Shown here piece after piece: positions 1 to 4,718 of a stretch of 20,818 bases of DNA. The position numbers and the translations under genes were made by a program. Below the pieces are notes generated by a model, which was not told the origin of the DNA, did not search any database, and saw only the letters and a list, made by a program, of their open reading frames with translations. Numbering within the stretch: position 1 is the stretch's first letter; every line of letters starts with the position of its first letter. Source of the DNA: a virus; the IMG/VR virus record IMGVR_UViG_3300030107_003793, positions 1 through 20,818 of that record. One strand, given 5' to 3'.

Positions 1-155
1 AAGCAACCTTCAGCGTGATGTCTTAACGCTCTGTGTGCAAAATGGGTAGAAAGTTTTTTACTTTCATCCATCCAATCGTGTATAGGTTGGTAATCTTGAG
101 TTTTACCTCCCCATCTTTTTACACTTGATTTACTATGGTAATAACAATTAGCCAT
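1..155 (-). CDS. DUF6915-like hypothetical protein (3' end beyond window)
   Basis: The reading frame is open from an ATG at 155 down to the window edge, giving the first 51 residues. The protein begins MANCYYHSKS and carries a central PIHDWMDESK segment and a HRALRHHAEG segment near the cut end. From memory this pattern (Y-H-x-S, P-I-H-x-W-x-D-x-S-K, H-R-A-L-R-H-H-x-E-G) matches the DUF6915 family, small His-rich proteins of unknown function found in phages and bacteria. The start overlaps the end of the upstream membrane-protein gene by 8 bases, so the two are translationally linked. The conserved His and Glu residues would suit metal binding, but that is inference. The gene is certain to be incomplete here. 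Confidence 0.7.
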   Translation of the reverse strand, partial: MANCYYHSKSSVKRWGGKTQDYQPIHDWMDESKKLSTHFAHRALRHHAEGC

Positions 156-336
156 CTGATATCCTTTTTTTTAATTCGTTAACAAAATCACCAATTAATT
201 CGGTAGTTTTACCTATAAAATGTAATCCCCACACTAATAATGATAAAAAAGCAGCTAATGATATTTTACCATATTTTATTATTGTGCGTTTTTTTTCTTG
301 TAATTTTGATGTAGCGGGTTGAGAAACATCTTTCAT
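148..336 (-). CDS. Small single-span membrane protein
   Basis: This 62-residue protein has a basic N-terminal third (residues 11-24 include KLQEKKR and KYGK) and one hydrophobic segment at about residues 25-42. A mixed, amphipathic tail with ELKKR follows. Such a layout fits a small inner-membrane protein with its basic end in the cytoplasm. I do not recognise a family. It overlaps the next leftward gene by 8 bases. Upstream, the AAGAAAG stretch is only a weak ribosome binding site, unlike the strong sites of its neighbours. It lies just beyond a strong hairpin at 359-388, so its expression may depend on read-through or a separate start. A holin-like role is possible but there is no lysis gene beside it. 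Confidence 0.55.
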   Translation of the reverse strand: MKDVSQPATSKLQEKKRTIIKYGKISLAAFLSLLVWGLHFIGKTTELIGDFVNELKKRISDG

Positions 337-358
337 ATCAATACTTTCTTATTGTTTT

Positions 359-400
359 CTGGTGGTACTTTCCTTTCGGTACCACCAGTTTTAATATTTT
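359..400 (+). terminator. Perfect 10-bp hairpin with T-rich tail, plus-strand polarity
   Basis: CTGGTGGTAC at 359-368 is exactly complementary to GTACCACCAG at 379-388, leaving a 10-base loop. On the plus strand it is followed by TTTT, AATA and TTTT (389-400), which fits an intrinsic terminator for rightward transcription. On the minus strand it sits directly after the stop codon of the 107-residue gene but is followed by A-rich sequence. There it could instead be a processing or stability hairpin between two leftward genes. No rightward gene is visible upstream in this window. Confidence 0.5.
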
Positions 401-722
401 ACTCATCTACTTTTTGAATTACAGCAACTTTACCAGCAATATAATCTCCTGGAAGTGATTGATGTCCAGTTTTTTCTTGCCATTTATACCAAGCATTAGT
501 GATGTGTTTATTCGGTATCACTAACTCTTTAAACTTGCCTTCTTCATCAAAGTATATATCTGTATATCCGTCTTTTCTATTAGACCATTCAGGTAAATAA
601 CCTGTTGATATTTGAATCATATCACAATCTAAATAACCATACATATCTTTGAATGTTGGTTTAGTTTTAAAGTCATATGATTTAGTACCGTCTAATGGAA
701 TTGATACATGTAATTTATACAT
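399..722 (-). CDS. DUF3846-like hypothetical protein
   Basis: This is a 107-residue soluble protein beginning MYKLHVSIPL. It has a FKDMYGYLDCDMIQI stretch near residues 24-38, an acidic DIYFDEEGKF turn near 55-64 and a C-terminal SLPGDYIAGKVAVI segment. The order (short beta-rich start, index-like helix, D-E-x-G turn, late G-D-x-x-x-G-x-x-x-V) resembles the DUF3846 family of small phage and plasmid proteins of unknown function. That match is from memory and is weak. A GGAG site lies 8 bases before the ATG, inside the end of the upstream coiled-coil gene, whose stop codon is one base away. The two are therefore co-transcribed and probably translationally coupled. A strong hairpin follows the stop. 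Confidence 0.75.
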   Translation of the reverse strand: MYKLHVSIPLDGTKSYDFKTKPTFKDMYGYLDCDMIQISTGYLPEWSNRKDGYTDIYFDEEGKFKELVIPNKHITNAWYKWQEKTGHQSLPGDYIAGKVAVIQKVDE

Positions 723-723
723 A

Positions 724-1332
724 TTATTTCTCCGATAACATTAGTAAGTTTTTAGCAACACTATCTGGTATTCCAGCTTTATTAAATACATTAGATATGT
801 ATTGTCTTACAGCTTGAATTGATCCACCAGAGTATAAAGCATTTTCTGATTCTTCTCTTTGTGCATCTAGCAATCTTATTGCTGCACCTTTTTTAGATTG
901 ATCATATGCTTTTCTAGTTTCATCTTTACATCTAGATTCTATGTAAGAATGAACTTCGTTTAATTTAACAGGTGAAACTTTATTATCAAATTTATCATTA
1001 ACAATATCAGCTTCGTTTTTCCAATTACGAATCTGATTCCAATTGTTAAGTTTCTTTTCTAATTTTTCACCAGCTATTAAACATTTATTTCTGATTTCAG
1101 TTAACTTTCTATCGTAGTTATCTCTGTAATCAATGTACTCTTTTTCTAATTGAACAACTGTTTTAAGTAATTTTTCAACATTTAATTTTGATTTAAATGC
1201 AGGTAAATTCTTATCTGTTGTTCTATCAACTTCAACTTCTCTTTCAGATTCTAAAGCTGATCTTCTAGATTTGAATTTCTTATCAATATAATTAGATAAG
1301 TATTCAATCTCGTCTTTTCTTATTGGCTTCAT
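724..1332 (-). CDS. Coiled-coil hypothetical protein, 202 residues
   Basis: The protein is 202 residues long, highly charged and mostly helical by composition. The central part (about residues 50-105) is rich in Lys, Glu and Leu, with heptad-like spacing that suggests a coiled coil (VEKLLKTVVQLEKEYIDYRD and further). The C-terminal part carries an AAIRLLDAQREESENALYSG stretch. I see no catalytic motif and no membrane segment, and I do not recognise the family. The start at 1332 is well supported by AAGGAG six bases upstream of the ATG. It follows the ParB-like gene with only 8 bases between them, so it belongs to the same leftward transcript. Confidence 0.75.
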   Translation of the reverse strand: MKPIRKDEIEYLSNYIDKKFKSRRSALESEREVEVDRTTDKNLPAFKSKLNVEKLLKTVVQLEKEYIDYRDNYDRKLTEIRNKCLIAGEKLEKKLNNWNQIRNWKNEADIVNDKFDNKVSPVKLNEVHSYIESRCKDETRKAYDQSKKGAAIRLLDAQREESENALYSGGSIQAVRQYISNVFNKAGIPDSVAKNLLMLSEK

Positions 1333-1340
1333 ATTACTCC

Positions 1341-2081
1341 TTATCGTTTGTAGTCATACAGCTCTAATCTAATCTTATTTTTAGGATTAGTTCCGTGATT
1401 ATATATTCTTTCTATATTGACTATAAAATCATTCCTACTTCCTTGATTCTTAAGTTTAGATGAATTGCCTTCTAGTCTTTTCTTAAAGATATCCCACTTA
1501 AATGTTTTATCTTTAAAAACAGATAACATAGCAGCAATGAACTGTCTTTTTTTGTAGTATTGGAAAAACTCACCAATCCAAGCTAGTCGTCTTGCTTGAG
1601 TCTTTCCCCATTCAAGATCAGAGATCTTAAATTCTCCTTCTTTATAACCTTTGATAGTTTTGCTATCGACAAAACCTTTGCCATTTAACATAGCAACAGA
1701 TGCCAAAATAGGCATTTCATAGGTTTTAACAAACCATTCTAATAACTGATAATCTTTATTACCTAATTTAACAAATGACATCATATAATCTGTCAATGTC
1801 CATTTTTTAGAATTTTGATTTATTGCTCTTACTTCATCAAGACCCCACTTATTTTTAATAATATATTTAACTGGAAGACCTACAATTTTATAGGCTTCTA
1901 ATCTATGTTGTCCATCTTGGACTATCATTTTATCATCTACAATTATTGGTATTTGTAGATCATTTTCTTTAATAAGTTCTGCAAGTTTTCTTACCCAAGG
2001 TTCGTGAATAGCACGATTACCTTTAAGGTATTTAAACATCTTGTAATCAGATGTTTCATATATCTTTTTATGTTCTGTCAT
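1341..2081 (-). CDS. ParB/sulfiredoxin-fold protein with DGQHR motif
   Basis: This 246-residue protein has an N-terminal ParB-like (ParB/Srx superfamily) domain. An N-R-A box lies at residues 22-24, followed by the helix WVRKLAELIKEN and the strand IPIIVDDKMIVQ. The diagnostic D-G-Q-H-R-L-E-A is at residues 56-63. In this superfamily the GxxR-type box binds a nucleotide, and members include ParB CTPases, sulfiredoxin and various phage nucleases. Residues after about 90 form a basic helical region with no family I can name. It could bind DNA, hydrolyse nucleotides or modulate host transcription; the sequence does not decide. AAAGGAG lies 6 bases before the ATG. The gene overlaps the upstream 58-residue gene by 14 bases. 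Confidence 0.85.
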   Translation of the reverse strand: MTEHKKIYETSDYKMFKYLKGNRAIHEPWVRKLAELIKENDLQIPIIVDDKMIVQDGQHRLEAYKIVGLPVKYIIKNKWGLDEVRAINQNSKKWTLTDYMMSFVKLGNKDYQLLEWFVKTYEMPILASVAMLNGKGFVDSKTIKGYKEGEFKISDLEWGKTQARRLAWIGEFFQYYKKRQFIAAMLSVFKDKTFKWDIFKKRLEGNSSKLKNQGSRNDFIVNIERIYNHGTNPKNKIRLELYDYKR

Positions 2082-2244
2082 TTGACTCCTTTATTTTAAA
2101 GTTTTTTAATTTCCAACCTTGATCATTCATATCATCACCAAGTGATTGATATACTGAATCTTTAGTATAACAAGATGGATCTATTAAATCTCCATCATCA
2201 TCAGATTCAGGACATATCAAATCAAATTGAATTTTATATTTCAT
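2068..2244 (-). CDS. Small acidic hypothetical protein, 58 residues
   Basis: I place the start at the ATG at 2244 (protein begins MKYKIQFDLI) because AAGGAG sits 5 bases upstream. It also forms a classic ATGA overlap with the stop of the preceding gene. A longer frame reaching 2280 exists, but its first ATG lacks a comparable site. The protein starts with a beta-strand-like KYKIQFDLICPE, then an acidic ESDDDGDLID stretch, and ends KLKNFKIKESNDRT. The first half and length recall small single-domain phage proteins, but I cannot assign a family. Its 3' end overlaps the ParB-like gene by 14 bases, implying coupled translation. Confidence 0.7.
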   Translation of the reverse strand: MKYKIQFDLICPESDDDGDLIDPSCYTKDSVYQSLGDDMNDQGWKLKNFKIKESNDRT

Positions 2245-2450
2245 TTCTTCTCCTTTGCTTTTGCTTGATCTAATTTCCACATAGCTCTAGCTTCTTGTGC
2301 TTCATCTAATAACATATGTATATCCATTGGTGAGCTGTAACCTAATTCGGTAATACCAGCTATAAATGCTTGGGTATCAATTTTACATTCACCATAATCA
2401 GATTGAAGTTGTTCTAACTTCTCTCTAGTCATTTGATTTACTTTGTTCAT
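2241..2450 (-). CDS. Small helical hypothetical protein, 69 residues
   Basis: This 69-residue protein, beginning MNKVNQMTRE, is predicted helical by composition. An N-terminal helix (EKLEQLQSDYGE) is followed by AFIAGITELGY and a C-terminal helix ending in the charged KLDQAKAKEKK. The pattern of two short helices around a G-Y-S-S-P-M turn looks like a small protein-binding or DNA-associated fold, but no family is recognised. An AAAGGA site lies about 8 bases upstream of the ATG. The gene overlaps the 47-residue gene upstream by 26 bases and the next gene by 4 bases (ATGA). Confidence 0.7.
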   Translation of the reverse strand: MNKVNQMTREKLEQLQSDYGECKIDTQAFIAGITELGYSSPMDIHMLLDEAQEARAMWKLDQAKAKEKK

Positions 2451-2568
2451 TTATAAATCCTTTCTTACTTTTAGGTTTAGTTGGTAAAATAGTTTTGCCA
2501 CAAAAACTATCAATCCATTTTCTATGTTCTTTCCAACTGAATTTTTTAGTTTTCTTTTTTGTCTTCAT
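2425..2568 (-). CDS. Small lysine-rich protein, 47 residues
   Basis: This short frame runs from an ATG at 2568 to a TAG at 2425-2427. It encodes 47 residues beginning MKTKKKTKKFSWKEHRKWID and ending NEQSKSND. A good ribosome binding site (AAGGTGG) precedes the ATG by 6 bases. The frame overlaps its neighbours by 23 and 26 bases, as is usual in this packed module. About a third of the residues are Lys or Arg, with a single Cys (residue 23) and Trp at 12 and 18. Such peptides often bind nucleic acid or host enzymes, but no function can be given. It fills a gap that otherwise looks noncoding. Confidence 0.65.
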   Translation of the reverse strand: MKTKKKTKKFSWKEHRKWIDSFCGKTILPTKPKSKKGFINEQSKSND

Positions 2569-2746
2569 CTTTTACCACCTTTGGTTCTTCATTAAACATC
2601 TCGGGAACAATAGTTTCCCTAACATCTATTTCGTTACCATCTTCATCTACAACGATATACTTATTATCTTTTTTAGATAATGTATTTTCGTGTACACGGT
2701 ATGCTGCATATCCAAAACATATGCATAACAATAATATCCAAAACAT
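2546..2746 (-). CDS. Small membrane-anchored protein with acidic tail
   Basis: This 66-residue protein has a hydrophobic N-terminal segment (about residues 2-16, MFWILLLCICFGYAAY). A polar, strongly acidic tail follows (VVDEDGNEIDVRE, then EEPKVVKDEDKKEN). It probably sits in the inner membrane with one span. The Cys at residues 8 and 10 are inside the span and do not form a typical lipobox. AAAGGAG lies 5 bases before the ATG. It heads the downstream part of a run of four tiny membrane-type genes (2546-3215). I do not recognise the family. Confidence 0.65.
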   Translation of the reverse strand: MFWILLLCICFGYAAYRVHENTLSKKDNKYIVVDEDGNEIDVRETIVPEMFNEEPKVVKDEDKKEN

Positions 2747-2773
2747 ATTACTCCTTTCTAGTTTAGAATGATT

Positions 2774-2851
2774 CTAATATAGTACTGACACACCATACAG
2801 AAACACTATTGTGTATATTATAAATATACTCCACATAACTTTATTTGACAT
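2774..2851 (-). CDS. Tiny membrane peptide, 25 residues
   Basis: A 25-residue frame (MSNKVMWSIFIIYTIVFLYG, then VSVLY) runs from an ATG at 2851 to a TAG at 2774-2776. Almost the whole product is one hydrophobic span. The start overlaps the stop codon of the upstream 53-residue gene as TAATG, and AAAGGA lies 6 bases before it. Correct spacing and coupling support translation, although the frame is short enough to arise by chance. It would be a single-pass membrane peptide of unknown role. Confidence 0.5.
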   Translation of the reverse strand: MSNKVMWSIFIIYTIVFLYGVSVLY

Positions 2852-3012
2852 TACTTGTCCTTTCTTTTTATTTCATAAGGTATTTCTACTTTTTCAGGCA
2901 TATATTTAGCTATCGCATAAAATAAGCCTAATGTTGCTCTTATAGGAAACATAATCGCTGCCCATATCCATCTTGCTGCAACATTCATTAACCAATCTTG
3001 TAGCTTCTTCAT
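2851..3012 (-). CDS. Small membrane-associated protein, 53 residues
   Basis: The frame runs from an ATG at 3012 to TAA at 2851-2853 and encodes 53 residues beginning MKKLQDWLMN. It has an aromatic, amphipathic to hydrophobic middle (ARWIWAAIMFPIRATLGLFY, residues 13-32) and a charged tail ending EIKRKDK. This would be one membrane span or an interfacial helix. AAAGGAG lies 5 bases before the ATG. The gene follows the two-span protein gene by two bases and shares its stop with the start of the 25-residue peptide, so the set is co-translated. No family is recognised. Confidence 0.65.
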   Translation of the reverse strand: MKKLQDWLMNVAARWIWAAIMFPIRATLGLFYAIAKYMPEKVEIPYEIKRKDK

Positions 3013-3014
3013 AC

Positions 3015-3215
3015 TTACTCCTTTCTATTTTCTCTTATTTGTTGATTCATATTGTCAATGAACTCATCATTCCATTGCATTAACTTAAGACCTATTACTA
3101 CAATCAGTATAATAGATGCATAGAACATAGTAACTAAATGGCTTTCATCCATTATTGCTATGTAAATAAACAATACTAATATACTCAATATTAAGCATAG
3201 CTGTATTATTCTCAT
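3015..3215 (-). CDS. Small two-span membrane protein (holin-like layout)
   Basis: This 66-residue protein has two hydrophobic segments, at about residues 3-21 and 28-46. They are separated by a short acidic turn (MDESH), and a charged C-terminal tail follows (NDEFIDNMNQQIRENRKE). Length and topology fit a class II holin, but the same layout occurs in many phage membrane proteins, and no endolysin is near. AAGGAG precedes the ATG by 6 bases. It is the first gene downstream of the paired terminators at 3293-3368, so it probably starts its own transcription unit. Confidence 0.65.
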   Translation of the reverse strand: MRIIQLCLILSILVLFIYIAIMDESHLVTMFYASIILIVVIGLKLMQWNDEFIDNMNQQIRENRKE

Positions 3216-3292
3216 ATCTTACTCCTTCTTATTTATTTATTGTCAACTAACTACTCCATTCGGTATTATCATCGTACTATCAGGGAGAGTGT

Positions 3293-3327
3293 CCAGCGAG
3301 AACTCTCGTTCTTGCTGGTTTTTTTTC
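3293..3327 (+). terminator. Intrinsic terminator, plus-strand polarity
   Basis: CCAGCGAGAAC at 3293-3303 pairs with GTTCTTGCTGG at 3308-3318. The stem is 11 bp with one G-U pair (3298 with 3313) and a TCTC loop, followed by eight T (3319-3326). The G-U would become an A-C mismatch on the minus strand, so the signal is for rightward transcription. No rightward gene precedes it, which suggests it blocks antisense transcription or ends an unseen small RNA. Confidence 0.75.
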
Positions 3328-3337
3328 TTTACACGAT

Positions 3338-3368
3338 AAAAAAAAGCCCTGCCGATTAAAGCAGGGCT
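3338..3368 (-). terminator. Intrinsic terminator, minus-strand polarity
   Basis: AGCCCTGC at 3345-3352 pairs with GCAGGGCT at 3361-3368 around an 8-base loop. On the minus strand the hairpin is followed by an eight-T tract (the A run at 3338-3345). It lies 17 bases past the stop codon of the 172-residue gene, so it ends the short 4097-3385 transcript. Confidence 0.85.
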
Positions 3369-3384
3369 AATCTTTATGGAACTA

Positions 3385-3903
3385 TTATATTAATGTTCCT
3401 TGTTTTAATGCATTCTTTAAGAACGCTTGGCTTTCAGCAGATTTCTTGATATCTGTCTTAACCTTCTTATTACTTGAGGGAGTCCAATCTTTACCCAATA
3501 TTTTCTTATATTGCTCTTTAGCAACATCTAGTAAATATTGTGCTCTCTCAATGTTTATTTCCTGTGCTTTACTAGCAAAGGTTAGTTTATTAGACTGATT
3601 AATGTCAATTTCAGTTTGATTATCTTCAGCAATCAATTTCTGAATTTTCATTTTAGTCTTGTCGTGTGTTTCAATACATCTATCTAAATGATATTGAAAT
3701 GACGCAACGAATCTACTTGCGTCAGCACTTCCGTGCCAACTCCAATTCTTATCTTCATAAAATACAGATACGAATTGTTCAAAGAAGTTAGTGATTGTTT
3801 GTTCAATAACTTCTTTACTAGACTCAAATGTATCTCTCATTGACTCTAGTCTTTCGTTAGAAAAATCAAATTCTCTAACTTCTGATGCTAATGTATTTGT
3901 CAT
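3385..3903 (-). CDS. Hypothetical helical protein, 172 residues
   Basis: This 172-residue, mostly helical, soluble protein begins MTNTLASEVREFDFSNERLE. A middle aromatic stretch reads NWSWHGSADASRFVASFQYH (about residues 53-72), and the C-terminal part is Lys-rich. There is no membrane segment and no catalytic motif that I can name; the W-S-W-H-G-S box may be the conserved core. AAAGGAG lies 8 bases upstream, and the start overlaps the preceding stop as TAATG. It is the last gene of a two-gene unit that ends at the minus-strand terminator 17 bases away. Position next to the divergent region suggests early expression, which is inference. Confidence 0.75.
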   Translation of the reverse strand: MTNTLASEVREFDFSNERLESMRDTFESSKEVIEQTITNFFEQFVSVFYEDKNWSWHGSADASRFVASFQYHLDRCIETHDKTKMKIQKLIAEDNQTEIDINQSNKLTFASKAQEINIERAQYLLDVAKEQYKKILGKDWTPSSNKKVKTDIKKSAESQAFLKNALKQGTLI

Positions 3904-4097
3904 TATTTGACTCCTTTCATATTAGCTATATTATTTAATGAAAATGGCGAAACCTTGTCATATATCTGACTTATTTCAGCATTTATTTCATTCTCATTAT
4001 CTTTATTACGAATACTATCTAACTCTTGTACTCGTATCTTATCACTATCTGATAGACTAAATTCAAACCAATCTATCAAATCATTAATATTACTCAT
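3903..4097 (-). CDS. Small acidic hypothetical protein, 64 residues
   Basis: This 64-residue protein begins MSNINDLIDWFEFSLSDSDK and ends NNIANMKGVK. It is acidic and probably helical, without membrane segments or known motifs. AAAGGAG is placed 5 bases before the ATG. It is the first leftward gene beside the noncoding block 4098-4718, so its promoter must lie in or near that block, although I could not find a convincing -35/-10 pair. Its stop codon overlaps the next start (TAATG). Confidence 0.7.
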   Translation of the reverse strand: MSNINDLIDWFEFSLSDSDKIRVQELDSIRNKDNENEINAEISQIYDKVSPFSLNNIANMKGVK

Positions 4098-4130
4098 ATA
4101 ACTCCTTTCAGTTATGTTTAGTAATTACCC

Positions 4131-4363
4131 TTAACGCACGGGTTACTCGAGCAGTCATCACGAGGCAAAGCTATATTTCACTGCGAAAAGTTGTTGCACT
4201 TGGTTTAAGTGCGACCACTTTTCCTCGCTGAAGCGATAGCGTAAGGCAGGGAAATGTAGGCAAACTCGTGATACAAGCGAGGAACTCCCGTGTGTGTGGG
4301 GGCCCCATAGCAGTACTGAGTAACGCAGGGAAGTGCTAAATGCACTTCACGAGTAACGCAGGG
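4131..4363 (+). repeat. Dispersed GTAACGCAGGG-type repeats
   Basis: A 13-base unit, GAGTAACGCAGGG, occurs exactly twice, at 4318-4330 and 4351-4363, on either side of a GAAGTGC/GCACTTC hairpin. Shorter variants are GTAAGGCAGGG at 4241-4251 and TTAACGCACGGG at 4131-4142. Each copy lies beside a helix of the proposed RNA. GTTACTC at 4142-4148 is complementary to the first part of both exact copies. Confidence 0.7.
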
Positions 4364-4647
4364 GTTTCACCATTTCACCAATAGCGTACAACTACACTTA
4401 CGAAAAGCGACAGCTTTTGCGTTTGTGTATGTTGTTAGCGAATAAAGCAGCGACCCTAGGAGCTGCGTAGAGTGAAAACTGCGTATGGGGAGAGAGAGTA
4501 TCGCCTTTGGCGATTCCTTATAAGAAATTCCTAGAGTGTTGTAATGAGCTTTTAAAAGAAGCGACCGCTTGGGAGCGTTGGTCCACGACCATCTTTTAAA
4601 TGCGAATGAAAACTCCATATGTAGTAGTGTGAGTAGCGAATGCTACT
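4131..4647 (+). ncRNA. Candidate large structured RNA (or structured late leader)
   Basis: This gene-free block folds by hand into nested helices. Domain 1: 4157-4164 pairs with 4265-4272 (8 bp). Inside it, 4171-4184 pairs with 4246-4259 (13 bp, one A/G mismatch), enclosing a 16-bp hairpin at 4185-4223 with one mismatch. In addition, 4221-4229 is perfectly complementary to 4276-4284 (9 bp), a possible pseudoknot. Domain 2: 4303-4309 with 4484-4490, hairpins 4330-4348 and 4388-4435, and possibly 4365-4370 with 4472-4477. Domain 3: hairpins 4500-4514, 4551-4600 and 4632-4647. By hand count 120 of 240 bases in 4141-4380 are G or C, against 68 of 240 in 16321-16560. Two pairs (4174 with 4256, 4195 with 4213) are G-U only on the plus strand, favouring plus-strand RNA. 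Ends and promoter are not defined. Confidence 0.55.
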
Positions 4648-4718
4648 AAAGTGCCATAATAATACTTGACAAGAGGATTTTAATATTCCACTAACGATAA
4701 GAAGCAGAATAAATAATA

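Noticed and set aside
2495-2771. Two rightward frames (2495-2680 and 2559-2771)
   Set aside because: They lie opposite well-supported leftward genes with strong ribosome binding sites and encode low-complexity Phe/Leu/Ser products, typical antisense shadows.
3265-3295. Leftward promoter (TGGACA, then TGATAA/GATAAT) before the two-span protein gene
   Set aside because: The boxes exist on the minus strand, but the spacing is 18-19 bases and the -35 overlaps the terminator arm. It is plausible but too weak to list as a feature.
4131-4660. tRNA or CRISPR array in the GC-rich block
   Set aside because: No T-loop GTTCGA-type sequence with an acceptor stem is visible. The repeats are too few and unevenly spaced (four imperfect units) for a CRISPR array.
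4666-4671. TTGACA as a -35 box for the small terminase gene
   Set aside because: No acceptable -10 box lies 16-18 bases downstream; the nearest TAATAT is only 9 bases away.
4098-4718. Prophage attachment site
   Set aside because: No tRNA fragment and no integrase gene are seen in the window, so nothing supports integration here.
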